In this document: positions 17,385 to 27,514 of the stretch, one piece after another
Layout of the letters: the number at the start of each line of letters is the position of its first letter
How positions within the stretch are numbered: position 1 is the first letter of the stretch
Assembly (NCBI GenBank): GCA_963848825.1
Contig: CAWKFA010000017.1
Span: 1,024,865-1,088,864 of the forward strand
Direction of reading: 5' to 3'
DNA length: 64,000 nt
Source of the DNA: CAVVSQ01 sp963848825
GTDB lineage: Bacteria > Planctomycetota > Planctomycetia > Gemmatales > Gemmataceae
Notes under the pieces: model-generated
Told to the model about the DNA's origin: nothing
Database searches by the model: none
Seen by the model: the letters and a program-made list of their open reading frames with translations, nothing else
Position numbers and translations under genes: made by a program

Positions 17385-18842
17385 TCACTTTTTTGCCGCC
17401 ACGTGGCCTGGCGCGGCGATAAAGTCCTTGACCGGTGCGCCATCGCTGGTTTGCCAGATGCGGACCTCACCGTTGTTGCCACCACCGGCCACCCATTGCC
17501 CGTCGGGGCTGATGGCCACCGCGAAGACGTAGTCGCTGAAGCCCGCCAGGTTCTTGAGCGCCGCTCCGGTTTTGGCATTGAATAAACGAACCGCCCCGTC
17601 GGCGCCGCAGGTGGCAAACAGGGCTTTTTCGTCGCTTGGATAGTACGTCACTTTGTACACGGCCTTGCCGCCGCTAATTGAGCGCGTTTGCTTGCCGATC
17701 TGTTTCTTGTCGTCAGTGGCTTGCCATTCGCGCAAATTGCCGTCTTCGCCCACGGAAAAGCCGGTCTTGCCATCAGGAAGGATGCCGACGCCATACACCG
17801 AGTTTTGATGATCCCCAAAGGTCAACACGGACTCCTTCGCCGCCAGGTCCCAAATCTTGGCGGTCTTGTCGCGGCTGGCTGTTAGCAGGAGTTTGTTATC
17901 GGGTGAGAAGGCCACGCCCAGCACCCAGTCAGCGTGATTTTCGACGACCTGGTCCAGGGCTCTGCTCGCCACGTCCCAAACGCGGACCAGGCGATCGCAG
18001 CCCCCCGCGGCCAACTTGGTACCATCTGGGCTGACTGCGAGAGCCAGCACTTCATCATCCCCCTCGTATAGTTCCGCCACCAGCACGCTTTTATCATTGA
18101 CGCCATCGAGAACGCCAACCCCACCGATAGCGGTTCCCGTGCCACTTATGTCATAGATGCGCACGTCCCCTTCCTGGCCGGGCCGGCCTCCCGCGACCGC
18201 GAGCTTGCCATCGGGAAGAAATGCCATCGCCTTGGCGCGTTCGGCGCGGGTGTAAATCCGCTTTTCGAGCCTGGCCTCAAGCGGGTCCCAGACAGTTAGC
18301 TCGTGATAACCGCCGACGACGATCTTTTTACCGTCCGGCGTGAACGCCAGAGCATTTATCAAAAAGGGAAATGGATAGGAGGCCGGCGGCGCCGGCGCCT
18401 TCCAGCGGACGCGCAGCTCACGTAGTAAATCCGCCTTGGGGTCGATGCCCGCGTCCATCTGAGCGCCGGCGGCGATCCACTGGGAGATGATCGTGACTTG
18501 CTGCTTTGTGAGAGGATCGCCATTTTCCTTGGGAGGCATGTGCTCGGGGCCGGTACTCGTCAAGACATCGATGATGAGGCTTTCGCGTGGCTTCCCAGCA
18601 GTGACCGGATCGTCCTTGGTGCCGCCCTTACGGAAGCTTTCGAAGGTCGTCATATCAAGCTTGCCTTTTTTCCGCTTGGCATCATGGCAGGCGAAGCAAT
18701 TCTCCTTGAGGATGGGGGCGACGTCTCGAATAAAGCTGATCTTGGCTTCCTGCGAATAGGCAGACGGCACCACACTGGCCAGCACCAACCAGGCCAGGGC
18801 TGCCGCGAGAATAGAACACAGGATGCAGTAACAGCGAAACAT
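17385..18842 (-). CDS. Exported planctomycete cytochrome c domain fused to WD40 repeats
   Basis: A 485-residue exported protein. After a signal peptide (CILCSILAAALAWLVLAS) comes a PSCyt1-type haem domain with ILKENCFACHDAKRKKGKL and a distal Met region TGPEHMPPKEN. About seven WD40 units follow, with repeat phrases such as VAFSPDNKLLLTASRDKTAK and VAISPDGQWVAGGGNNGEVR. One c-type haem is predicted from the single CxxCH. Such fusions are abundant in planctomycetes; a redox-linked scaffolding role in the periplasm is assumed, but no substrate is established. The gene lies just downstream of the CoA-transferase on the same strand. Confidence 0.93.
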   Translation of the reverse strand: MFRCYCILCSILAAALAWLVLASVVPSAYSQEAKISFIRDVAPILKENCFACHDAKRKKGKLDMTTFESFRKGGTKDDPVTAGKPRESLIIDVLTSTGPEHMPPKENGDPLTKQQVTIISQWIAAGAQMDAGIDPKADLLRELRVRWKAPAPPASYPFPFLINALAFTPDGKKIVVGGYHELTVWDPLEARLEKRIYTRAERAKAMAFLPDGKLAVAGGRPGQEGDVRIYDISGTGTAIGGVGVLDGVNDKSVLVAELYEGDDEVLALAVSPDGTKLAAGGCDRLVRVWDVASRALDQVVENHADWVLGVAFSPDNKLLLTASRDKTAKIWDLAAKESVLTFGDHQNSVYGVGILPDGKTGFSVGEDGNLREWQATDDKKQIGKQTRSISGGKAVYKVTYYPSDEKALFATCGADGAVRLFNAKTGAALKNLAGFSDYVFAVAISPDGQWVAGGGNNGEVRIWQTSDGAPVKDFIAAPGHVAAKK

Positions 18843-18884
18843 GCCAATCTCCCTCGTCGCCCAGGGCCGTAAAGCTTCCCGGTA

Positions 18885-20102
18885 TCAAAAATTTTGATCA
18901 GTCTGTATTATACCACCCGCGCCGCGCAAAGCCGCGCATTCTTCAGGCTTCAGGCCCAGAATTTCTTGCAAAACTGCATCGGTATCCTGCCCCAGGCCTG
19001 GTGGCATCGTGGCGCCGGGCAGGCTTGCGCCCTGAATGTGAAACGGGGAACCGACCAAATCAACGGGGTTTCCCGCCGGGTCCCGCACCCCAAACCGAAG
19101 GAGACGGTCGACGGCTTGCGGCTGGGAATAAAGCTGGGCGTAGTTGAGCACCGGAGCATGCGGAATGTCGGCCGCGAGCAATTTTTGTTGCCAGACCTGT
19201 GCCGATTGCGTGGACATTAGCGCTTCGAGAAGCGGCACCAGGGAATCGCGGTGGCGCACCCGCTCGGCATTGCTCGTAAAACGAAGATCGCTCGCCAGAT
19301 CATCACGACCAGCCGCCGCGCAAAAACGTTGCCACTGGCCATCGTTGCCGACGGCAAGAATGAGCCAGTCGTCGGCGGTTTGAAAAGCTTGATAAGGGAC
19401 AATCTGCAAATGGGCGTTCCCCTGCCGCTCGGGCACTTGCCCGCTCGTCAGGAAGGCCTGGACGAGGTTGACCTGCGAAGCCACGGCACAATCGAGGAGG
19501 GCGAGGTCGATGGCGTAACCATGTCCCGACGATTGCCGCGCATGCAGACATGCCAAGATCGCGATGCCGGCGTACAGCCCAGCCCAGACGTCCGTGACCG
19601 CCACACTCACTTTCGACGGCGGCCCGTCCACGGGGCCGGTTGTGTCCATGAGCCCGCTCAGGGCCTGGATGGCAAAGTCGTAACCTGGCAAGTCGCTCCA
19701 GGGACCAGTGCGGCCAAAACCAGAGAGTGAACAAACGATAAGCCTGGGGTTGATGCCTTGCAATCGCGTTGGGCCGAGGCCCAATTTCTCCGCGCTGGCC
19801 GAGCGAAAATTTTCGAGGACTATATCACTCCTGGCGACTAGCTTGTAAAAGATCTCCAGCCCCTCCGGCTTGGCCAGATCGAGGGTTATGCCTTTTTTGT
19901 TGCGATTGCACGACAAGTAATAGGCACTAAAAGCCCCCGCGAACGGCGGGCCCCAACCGCGTGTCTCGTCTCCCTGGCCGGGCCTCTCCACCTTCAAAAC
20001 CTCGGCACCAAGGTCACCCAGCATCTGCCCACAATAGGGCCCCGCCAATACCCGAGAGGCATCGAGTACTCGTAAACCGGCCAAGGGACCGACGTTTGGC
20101 AT
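18885..20102 (-). CDS. Family III CoA-transferase (CaiB/BaiF type)
   Basis: Transfers CoA between carboxylic acids. Signature phrases are GPLAGLRVLDASRVLAGPYCGQ, LGDLGAEVLKVERPGQGD and the catalytic Asp region GYDFAIQALSGLMDTTGP (quoted in part). The start at 20102 (MPNVGPLAGL) is preferred over the frame opening at 20198, because GGAGAG lies 7 bases upstream and the extra 32 residues are unlike the family. The length is then 405 residues, which is normal. The substrate acid cannot be told from sequence. Confidence 0.93.
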   Translation of the reverse strand: MPNVGPLAGLRVLDASRVLAGPYCGQMLGDLGAEVLKVERPGQGDETRGWGPPFAGAFSAYYLSCNRNKKGITLDLAKPEGLEIFYKLVARSDIVLENFRSASAEKLGLGPTRLQGINPRLIVCSLSGFGRTGPWSDLPGYDFAIQALSGLMDTTGPVDGPPSKVSVAVTDVWAGLYAGIAILACLHARQSSGHGYAIDLALLDCAVASQVNLVQAFLTSGQVPERQGNAHLQIVPYQAFQTADDWLILAVGNDGQWQRFCAAAGRDDLASDLRFTSNAERVRHRDSLVPLLEALMSTQSAQVWQQKLLAADIPHAPVLNYAQLYSQPQAVDRLLRFGVRDPAGNPVDLVGSPFHIQGASLPGATMPPGLGQDTDAVLQEILGLKPEECAALRGAGGIIQTDQNF

Positions 20103-20246
20103 ATTTGACTCTCCAGAACGTGGCCGAGCGGAAAACGCTATTGTAGAAGTCCAGGCCCCTCGCAAAAACACCATTGTGACCGGGCCAGCCCGTGCCAATA
20201 GTCTTTTACTTTGCCAGCGCTATCCATAAAAAGATGTCACGAGGCC

Positions 20247-20837
20247 ATGCATCCATCGGACTCCGCGGTTATGCCACACCCAACGCACTTGCTTGCTGTC
20301 GAAACAACCCTTCTCGTAATCGACGTGCAGGATAAGTTGATGATCAAAATTCCGGGCGCCGCCGATATCACGCGGAACATTGGCTTTTTGATCGATGGTG
20401 CCCGGCTACTTGCCGTACCGGTCGCGGCTACCGAGCAGTATCCCAAGGGATTGGGGCCGACGGTGCCGGAACTCGCGCAGCGCTTGCCGGAGCGGCCGGC
20501 CAAGACGGCCTTTAGCAGTTGTGCGGTGCCAGGCCTTGTTGAAGAGTTCCGCCGACAAGGACGAACGCGCGTCGTGCTAACGGGTATTGAGAGCCATGTA
20601 TGCGTACTCAATACTGCCCTCGACTTGCTGGCCGCCGACTTTAAAGTCTATCTGGCGGTCGATGCCATCGGCAGCCGCTATGCGATCGATCACGATACGG
20701 CCCTACGGCGTCTCGAGAGGGCCGGTGCCATTTTACTGACGGTGGAGACGGCGCTTTTTGAAATGACTGGCGGGGCCAGCCACCCCAAATTCAAGCAGGT
20801 CAGCGCGCTGGTTCAGGAACGCATGAAAGCTCTTTGA
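20247..20837 (+). CDS. Isochorismatase-family cysteine hydrolase
   Basis: A cytoplasmic hydrolase of about 196 residues. The catalytic set is visible: Asp in TLLVIDVQDKLM, Lys in RPAKTAFSSC and the nucleophilic Cys in TGIESHVCVLNTALDLL. Members hydrolyse isochorismate, nicotinamide or related amides; the substrate is undetermined, although YcaC-like enzymes share this arrangement. ATGs at 20211, 20247 and 20271 are possible starts, and none has a good ribosome site. It lies 32 bases before an aminotransferase gene with the same orientation. Confidence 0.9.
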   Translation: MHPSDSAVMPHPTHLLAVETTLLVIDVQDKLMIKIPGAADITRNIGFLIDGARLLAVPVAATEQYPKGLGPTVPELAQRLPERPAKTAFSSCAVPGLVEEFRRQGRTRVVLTGIESHVCVLNTALDLLAADFKVYLAVDAIGSRYAIDHDTALRRLERAGAILLTVETALFEMTGGASHPKFKQVSALVQERMKAL

Positions 20838-20868
20838 TTATTCACCCATTTCGCGGAGGAAGTTTCTC

Positions 20869-22047
20869 GTGTCTCTACCTGGTCAATTAAACCCGTCCCC
20901 CCGGTTGCTGCTTGGTCCCGGTCCCAGCGATGTGCACCCGCGCGTCTTGTGTGCCATGGCCACGCCTCTCATGGGGCACCTCGATCCGCAATTTATAGTC
21001 CTCATGAACGAAACGCAGGACATGCTGCGACAGGCTTACCAGACCAAGAACACCCTTACCTTTCCCGTCAGCGCCACGGGCATGGCCGGCATGGAAGCAT
21101 GCCTCGTCAACTTGCTGGAGCCAGGCGATAAACTGGTAGCCTGCGTCAAGGGTTTTTTTGGCCAGCGACTCGTCGAGGTAGGCGAACGCACCGGCGCCGT
21201 TATTACCCGGCTTGATTGTCCCTGGGGCCAGGTTTTCGACCTCCAGCGCATTCGCGAGGTGCTGACGAAGGTTCGCCCCAAAGTCCTGGCTATTGTTCAT
21301 GCGGAAACCTCCACCGGGGCCTGGCAACCCATGGAAGAGGTGGGCAAATTATGTCACGAGTTCGATACCTTGCTGGTGGTCGATACCGTGACCTCCCTGG
21401 GTTGTGTGCCGCTTTACCTGGATAAATGGGAAATCGACGCTGCCTACAGTTGCACCCAAAAGGGCTTGAGCTGTCCTCCCGGAATGTCGCCGGTTTCTTT
21501 TAGTCCGCGGGCCGTCGAGGCTATTGGCAAACGCAAGACGAAAGTGCAGAGCTGGTACCTCGATGCCACCATCGTGCAACGCTACTGGGGCGAAGACCGC
21601 TTCTACCACCACACCGCGCCGATTACCATGGTCTATGCCATTCGCGAGGGCCTGCGCCTGTTGCTCGAAGAGGGCCTCCAGCCGCGCTGGGATCGCCACC
21701 TCAAAAATCACAAAGCCATCAAGGCCGGCCTGAACGCGCTCGGGCTCGAATATTCCGCACAGGAAGGCCATCAGTTGCCGCAACTCAACGCGGTCAAGGT
21801 TCCCGCCGGCATTGACGATATGGCGGTACGCAAAAAGCTACTGACCGATTTCGGCATCGAAATCGGTGGCGGCCTCGGGGATTTCAAGGGCAAAGTCTGG
21901 CGCATCGGCATCATGGGCCACAATTCCAGAGCGAGCAACGTGCTGCTACTCCTGGCTGCCCTGGAGCAATGTTTGCAGTCGCAGGGGGCGCGCGTTTCCC
22001 CTGGCGCGGGCGTTGCCGCGGCCAATAAATTCCTGGCGGCGAACTGA
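20869..22047 (+). CDS. Class V aminotransferase, serine/alanine-glyoxylate type
   Basis: A PLP-dependent aminotransferase of 392 residues. LLLGPGPSDVHPRVL at the N-terminus and SCTQKGLSCPPG with the PLP lysine K198 are diagnostic of alanine-glyoxylate or serine-glyoxylate aminotransferases. HAETSTGAWQP and VVDTVTSLGCVPL match the cofactor region. Translation starts at GTG 20869 with GGAGGA upstream. It probably interconverts glyoxylate and glycine with Ala or Ser as donor. It is likely co-transcribed with the isochorismatase-like gene. Confidence 0.93.
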   Translation: MSLPGQLNPSPRLLLGPGPSDVHPRVLCAMATPLMGHLDPQFIVLMNETQDMLRQAYQTKNTLTFPVSATGMAGMEACLVNLLEPGDKLVACVKGFFGQRLVEVGERTGAVITRLDCPWGQVFDLQRIREVLTKVRPKVLAIVHAETSTGAWQPMEEVGKLCHEFDTLLVVDTVTSLGCVPLYLDKWEIDAAYSCTQKGLSCPPGMSPVSFSPRAVEAIGKRKTKVQSWYLDATIVQRYWGEDRFYHHTAPITMVYAIREGLRLLLEEGLQPRWDRHLKNHKAIKAGLNALGLEYSAQEGHQLPQLNAVKVPAGIDDMAVRKKLLTDFGIEIGGGLGDFKGKVWRIGIMGHNSRASNVLLLLAALEQCLQSQGARVSPGAGVAAANKFLAAN

Positions 22048-22122
22048 TCCTTGCACGAGCGACCAGTTTGCCGGCTTCCTGGCTCAAGGAAGGCGAGCCT
22101 CTACCTCTCAGAGAAGATCGTC

Positions 22123-24096
22123 ATGAGATATCTTGCCATCGCCGTCCTGCTGTTTATCGATCAGGCGGCCGTCCGGGCCCAGGCACCGTCGCCGGAAGCT
22201 CTGCAAGCCATCAACGAGAAAACCGACAAGCTTGGCAAGATGTTGGCGGTGTTGCGCAGACAGGGAGTGCGCGATCCGGGGCTGGCGGATGCCGAGGTTT
22301 ATCATGAAGCCGCCCTCAAAATTGTCGAACATAACGAGTTTTTGACCCCCAAGCACGCGGGCTGGACACTCGACGTTCTCGACCGCGGCATGTTACGGGC
22401 TCATTTTCTGGCAGTGGGAGAAATGCCCTGGGCCCTTAACACTGGGACTGTGTTACGTGCTTATCGCTCGCGCCTGGATGGCTCGGTACAGCCCTATGCG
22501 GTCACCTTGCCGAGAGAGTATGGTAAAGATCCGGGTAAAAGGTGGCGTGTGGATGTTGTTCTTCATGGCCGTAGTGCCACGCTTACCGAAGTGAGTTTTC
22601 TGAAGGACCATCTGAATGACAAGTCCGCTGGCGCCAAGGCGGATGCACCTTACGTCAAGATCGATATTTTCGGGCGCGGCAACAATGCTTATCGCTGGGC
22701 AGGCGAGGCGGACGTGCTGGAAACGCTCGACAACTTCGTGGCCGGTGAACGCCTTATGGGCCGCGAGCGCTTGTTGGATCCTAACCGAGTCGTGTTGCGC
22801 GGGTTTTCGATGGGAGGCGCTGGCTCGTGGCACCTCGGGCTGCACCTGCCGGACCGCTGGTGCGTCGTCGGCCCCGGGGCCGGCTTCACCACAACCCACG
22901 GTTACATCGCCAAGCTCATGAATCCGCTCCCCTATCCTCAAGAGGAATGCTTGCGGATTTATGACGCAGTGCTTTATGCGCCAAATGCGTTCGATGTACC
23001 CATCGTGGCCTATTCCGGCGCCAAGGACCCTCAAAAGAAAGCAGCCGACACGATCGAAGCTCGGCTCAAGGACCTTGGCCTGTCCATGACGCACCTCATC
23101 GCGCCGGATCTCATGCACAACTTTCCGGCGGAATGGCAAAAAAAAGCGGAGGTTAACTACGCGAAACACGCCGCCGCGGGCCGGCCCGAATATCCCGCCG
23201 AAGTTCGCTTTGTCACTTATACCCTTAAATATCCGTCGTGTTACTGGGTTGAATTGCTTGGCCTCGAGCATCACTATCAGCAGGCGCTGCGTGGAGCGCG
23301 TCGTCAGGAAAATGGCTTTATCGTCAAGACAGCCAATGTAGGCGTGCTGCATCTGACCCTGCCGGAAGGGGCCGCCACCCAGCAAAGCGTGACCATCGAT
23401 GGTCAAAAGCTCACGGCGCGTCCCTGGGTCAACCAGGCAGGAACCTACAGCCTTTATCTGAATAAACGGGACGGTCAGTGGGCGGTGGTCCTGCCGCAGC
23501 GGTTGTTGACGGAACGAGCCCAGAAGCCGCGGAAAATACCCGGTCTGACCGGGCCTATCGACGACGCTTTCACCGATGCCTTCCTGTGCGTGCGCGGCAC
23601 CGGCACACCCTGGCACGAAGCGGTCGGCAAATATGCCGAGGGGGACCTTGAACGCTTCAAGAGAGAATGGTCCAAGTTCTTTCGCGGTACGTTGCCCTTT
23701 AAAGATGATGTCGATGTCACCAACGAGGATATCGCTGGTAAGCACCTCATTCTTTTCGGTGACCCGGGCTCAAATTCGCTGGTGGCGCAGGTCCTGGACG
23801 GTTTGCCTCTCAAGTGGACCAAGGAAACGCTGGAACTCGCCGGTGTGAAGGGTGCCGCCGCCGATCATGTTCCCTTGCTGATTTATCCAAACCCGCTCAA
23901 CGCGGGCCGCTACGTTGTCCTCAACTCCGGCCACACTTTTCATGCGGCCGATTTTCAAGGTACCAACGCCTTGCTTTATCCTCGGCTAGGCGATTATGCC
24001 GTGTTGAAACTCCAGCCCGCGCCTGCCGCGCCCCTGGCGGCGATGGTGGCGACTTCGGGATTGTTCGATGATTACTGGAAGCTGAATGGCAAGTAG
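22123..24096 (+). CDS. Large secreted prolyl-oligopeptidase-like esterase
   Basis: A 657-residue exported protein. The start at 22123 gives a clean signal peptide (MRYLAIAVLLFIDQAAVRAQ); upstream codons are not natural. An N-terminal helical region of about 90 residues precedes an alpha/beta hydrolase domain with the nucleophile motif RGFSMGGAGSWHLGLH and a likely acid/His pair around YSGAKDPQKKAAD and LMHNFPAEW. The last 250 residues are beta-rich and repeat a second esterase-associated region (ILFGDPGSNSLVAQVLDGL). The substrate is unknown. Confidence 0.88.
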   Translation: MRYLAIAVLLFIDQAAVRAQAPSPEALQAINEKTDKLGKMLAVLRRQGVRDPGLADAEVYHEAALKIVEHNEFLTPKHAGWTLDVLDRGMLRAHFLAVGEMPWALNTGTVLRAYRSRLDGSVQPYAVTLPREYGKDPGKRWRVDVVLHGRSATLTEVSFLKDHLNDKSAGAKADAPYVKIDIFGRGNNAYRWAGEADVLETLDNFVAGERLMGRERLLDPNRVVLRGFSMGGAGSWHLGLHLPDRWCVVGPGAGFTTTHGYIAKLMNPLPYPQEECLRIYDAVLYAPNAFDVPIVAYSGAKDPQKKAADTIEARLKDLGLSMTHLIAPDLMHNFPAEWQKKAEVNYAKHAAAGRPEYPAEVRFVTYTLKYPSCYWVELLGLEHHYQQALRGARRQENGFIVKTANVGVLHLTLPEGAATQQSVTIDGQKLTARPWVNQAGTYSLYLNKRDGQWAVVLPQRLLTERAQKPRKIPGLTGPIDDAFTDAFLCVRGTGTPWHEAVGKYAEGDLERFKREWSKFFRGTLPFKDDVDVTNEDIAGKHLILFGDPGSNSLVAQVLDGLPLKWTKETLELAGVKGAAADHVPLLIYPNPLNAGRYVVLNSGHTFHAADFQGTNALLYPRLGDYAVLKLQPAPAAPLAAMVATSGLFDDYWKLNGK

Positions 24097-24142
24097 GTTT
24101 CCAGCCGATCCGGATAGGCCAGGTATTCAAGGCGTTCGGAAG

Positions 24143-25640
24143 CTAAGTCATTGTTTCGTAAGCGCTGGCCAGCTCAATGAGGGTACGCACGAAGCAACCG
24201 GTGCCGCCGGCATCGCGAGTGGCGTTTTCGTGTTCGGCCCAGGCAGGGCCGGCGATGTCCAGGTGGACCCAGGGAACGCTACCAACGAATTCTTGCAGGA
24301 ACTTGGCCGCCGTGATAGCGCCACCGTAACGAGAGCCGCCCGTATTCTTCATGTCCGCGACGTCGCTCTTAATCATCTCGCCGTACAGAGAATACATGGG
24401 CAATGGCCACGCTCTTTCCCCCACAGTCTGGGCGGCGGTCTGCACGCGCTGGCTCCAGGCGTCATCGTTGCTCATGAGACCGGCCACGTCCGTACCCAGC
24501 GCCACCAGGCAGGCGCCGGTGAGGGTGGCCAAATCCACCAGGTGATCGACCTTTTGGTCGACCGCGTAAGCAAGTGCGTCAGCGAGAATCAGCCGACCTT
24601 CGGCGTCGGTGTTGAGGACTTCGATGGTTTTGCCGTTGCGCGGCGTGCAGCACGTCCCCCAGCTTCATGGCCTTGCCGCTGGGCAGGTTTTCGACGAGGG
24701 CCAAAACACCCAGCAAGTTAACCGGCAGTTCCATCTCGGCGGCCGCCTGCATGGCTGCCAGGACTGTCGCGGCGCCAGCCATGTCGCATTTCATGGCCAC
24801 CATCTGGTCATTGGTCTTGAGGGACAGGCCGCCGCTGTCGAAGGTGACCCCCTTGCCGACAAGTGCGAGGGTCTTGCCACTGGTACCACGGCGATGATGC
24901 AACAAAACCAGGCGCGGCGCTCGTTCGGACCCGCGGGCGACGGCCAGGAGCGCATGCATGCGCTCGGCTTGCAACTGAATTTCGTCAAAGATAACGCATT
25001 CCAGGCCGGTTTTCCTGGCGACGTCGCGGGCGCGATCGGCAAAGGTCTCGGGATATAAATCACAGGGGGGTGTATTGACGAGGCTGCGCGCCAGACTTAT
25101 AGCCCGCCCTTCGATGGCGGCACGGCGCGTGCCCACTTCCACCGCGGCCGTTGCCAACGCGCTGGCCGCAATGAGCCAGAGTTCACCAGGCGCGAAGCGT
25201 TCTGGCTTCGTCTTGCGCAGGCCGGGGCCTTCGCTACCTTGCATGAAGCCGATACCGAGCGCCCGCGCCACCGCGTCGGCCTGGAGCGCGGGAACCTGAT
25301 CGGGAACGGCGATGGCCACCCGCTCGATGGCTTTGGCAGTCAGCGACCTGGCGGCGGCGGCGCTCGCGGCTACCAGGCCGCCTATATCGATGTTGACTTT
25401 GCGTCCGAGGCCAACCGCGAGAATGCGCTTGGCGGCGATGCCGTGCGGGTCCAAAAGCGGAGTGAGTTCCTTGGCCTTGCCGGTCAAATCGCCCTGTTCC
25501 TGAAGGCGCGCCAGGGTGCCGCCAAGCTTGACGTCGAGTTGAGCAAGAGCGCCGTCCAGGCCCTTTTGCTCCCAGAGGCCGACAACGAGCCAATCGGCCG
25601 CTATCTCCGCCAGGGGAGCAAAATGGGAACTTAGCTTCAT
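24143..25640 (-). CDS. pepA: Cytosol leucyl aminopeptidase, frameshifted
   Basis: An M17 metallo-aminopeptidase that removes N-terminal residues from peptides. The 5' portion carries LVGKGVTFDSGGLSLKTNDQM and the Asp-rich MKCDMAGAATVLAAMQAA with the metal-binding Lys and Asp. The 3' portion starts with DLATLTGACLVALG and ends with WVHLDIAGPAWAEHE. Between them the frame breaks near 24647 (plus-strand CGTGCAG). Removing one base restores the family motif DVLTPRNGKTIEVLNTDAEG. The break is thus a single extra base in an otherwise complete enzyme of about 500 residues. The start overlaps the upstream gene's stop as ATGA, implying translational coupling. Confidence 0.93.
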
Positions 25641-26446
25641 GGCGCCACCACTTTAAGCGGCAGGTTCACCTTGGCGGCTTTGCCGGAGATTTTGTCCGTG
25701 GCAGCCAGCTCGACCGTGAAATTACCGATGCGATTGAGGGTAATGCCGAAGTGCATCGACATGAGTTTCAGGTCCTCGGGGACATCCTTGTTGACGGTGC
25801 CGCTGAGCGCTTTCGCGAACGTGGGTTTCCCCTGGTCGTCGAGCACGCGCATGGTGACATGGACGTCGGGTTGCTTGGTGGTCTTGTCCCGCGCAAAGCC
25901 CACAGGTGCGAAACTGAGATAAACGGTCTCGCCAACGACACCGACCGCGGCTGCCGGGACCTTGGTTTCGCGGTCGGCAAAAGCACCCACGCGGACAAGC
26001 CCAAAATTCGGCGGTAGGATCTTGCCCGTTTTTTCGTAGGAGATCTTATTGTTGGTCTCGCGGTGCCGGTCGGTGACTGTCACTTTGAAATGATGGATGC
26101 CTGGTACGCTGTCGATGGGGATTTCGAGATGGGCGCTACAGGGCAGGGAGTCGCCGCCCAGGTAATTCTGGGCGATGGCGTTGGTGGGCCCTTGCTTGAA
26201 AATAAGCAGTCCCTTGTCATCGGTAACCTCGACGAGGAGACTGTACGAGGCCCGGCCCGCATCATCGAGCTTCATGTTTTTGATGTCGAAGGTAAAGAAA
26301 ATGATGTCGCCCGGAAGTCGACCCTCGCTGGCGGGGTGCTTGGCGCCGAGGTAGCCGTAGGTGGCGCGGGCGTTGGCGATTTCCAGCGGAGCCTCCTGCG
26401 CACCGGCAACGGCTAGCCCCAGACACAGGCAAAACGTGGCATACAT
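25637..26446 (-). CDS. Secreted protein of unknown function upstream of pepA
   Basis: A 269-residue protein with a signal peptide (MYATFCLCLGLAVAGAQ). The mature part is beta-rich and looks like two Ig-like domains: FTFDIKNMKLDDAGRASYSL and later VTDRHRETNNKI in the first, LSFAPVGFARDKTTKQPD and VELAATDKISGKAAK in the second. No catalytic motif is visible. An AAGGA site lies about 9 bases upstream of the ATG. Its stop overlaps the pepA start by 4 bases, so the two share a transcript despite different compartments. Confidence 0.85.
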   Translation of the reverse strand: MYATFCLCLGLAVAGAQEAPLEIANARATYGYLGAKHPASEGRLPGDIIFFTFDIKNMKLDDAGRASYSLLVEVTDDKGLLIFKQGPTNAIAQNYLGGDSLPCSAHLEIPIDSVPGIHHFKVTVTDRHRETNNKISYEKTGKILPPNFGLVRVGAFADRETKVPAAAVGVVGETVYLSFAPVGFARDKTTKQPDVHVTMRVLDDQGKPTFAKALSGTVNKDVPEDLKLMSMHFGITLNRIGNFTVELAATDKISGKAAKVNLPLKVVAP

Positions 26447-26464
26447 GGTGTCAAATCCTTCTCG

Positions 26465-27476
26465 TTATTTGGCGAAACTTTTTTTAGGCGCTTGAATGAA
26501 GGGATCAAAGGTCGTGCGAAACCCGGCACTGCTCTCGGCGCCGGCGGCAAACGAGACGAGGGCGCTTTCGAGGCGCGAAATAGGGTGCATCGTTACCTGG
26601 GGTAGCGGGCGCGAAGGCGAGTCCCTTGCTCGTCATGTTGTAGACGAGTTCCGGAACGTTGCGGCCCGTCGCTGCAAAGGTACCGTCAAGATACTTGGCG
26701 GCACTGGGCGAGCGCACCATTTGCAAGGAGCTATCCAGACTGTCCAGAAAATGTTTGCCTTCGAGATAGAGGCCGGCATCAATTGTCTCCTTGCGGAACT
26801 TCTGACTGAGTTCGGAACGCAGGGCCGTGATCCCCTTACTGGCAGTGTTATACATATCCAGGTCGATGCCGCCCGAAGTCGCCGCGGAAACAAGTTGCGG
26901 GAAAATGGGTGCGAGTTTTTTTTGCGTGGCGCCACGCAGCGCCAACGGCCAATCAAGCTTGCCACCGTCGCGAAGCAGGCCGATATTGGCGCCCCCCTTG
27001 CCGCTGGTGACATTGATCCAGCGTAGCATACCAGGGTCGAGTGTCACGGGCGGGCCCTGAATCCCCACGCGGAGAAGCTTGTCGAGATAGGGGAGCAAGA
27101 TGTTTTGAGACTTGCCGGACCTTACCTCGGCCTCGAGAGGATGGTTCATAACGCGGCGCACGATCATCATTTCGGACTTTTCCTGGTCCTCCGTGAAGGT
27201 CGGCCTGTTGGCTTTTTCATACATCATTTCATCGAAAGTCTTGCGCTTGGTATCGACCTTCGCCTGGTTGGCTTTTTCGCGCTCGACGCGAGCCTGCTCC
27301 TGGTTGATGTAAAGTTCGCCCGTGGCGCCAATTACGTTGGCCTGGCCGTTGAGCACATTGCCCGGGCCGAAGCCGCCGTAGCCGGGAGGCGGGTAATACG
27401 GATACTGGGCCCCAAGGGACGCCGCCAGCGTTAAACAGCCGGCGATACAGAATGCGTAACGGGGGAACTGACGCAT
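26465..27476 (-). CDS. Secreted protein, Tyr/Pro-rich N-terminus, 3' frameshift
   Basis: The protein has a signal peptide (MRQFPRYAFCIAGCLTLAAS) followed by YPYYPPPGYGGFGPGN, then a long helical region (EQARVEREKANQAKVDTKRK). The uninterrupted frame ends at 26505 with an Arg-rich tail (PRKRPRLVCRRRREQ) that is not natural. An adjacent frame continues with LESALVSFAAGAESSAGF and ends in FIQAPKKSFAK at 26465, so a single indel near 26575 probably displaced the true C-terminus. The start at 27476 has GGAG upstream. The function is unknown; such PYYPPPGYGG proteins are common among planctomycete exported proteins. Confidence 0.8.
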
Positions 27477-27514
27477 GGCGAGCACTCCGGCGATTGTCAT
27501 GAGTTCCAGGCAGC

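Noticed and set aside
22453..23745. Long antisense ORF of 430 codons opposite the secreted esterase
   Set aside because: It is fully contained in a gene with signal peptide and catalytic motifs; length results from GC-rich codon structure.
24600..24700. Programmed frameshifting in pepA
   Set aside because: No slippery heptamer is seen, and other genes in the window show the same kind of isolated indel, so a sequence error is simpler.
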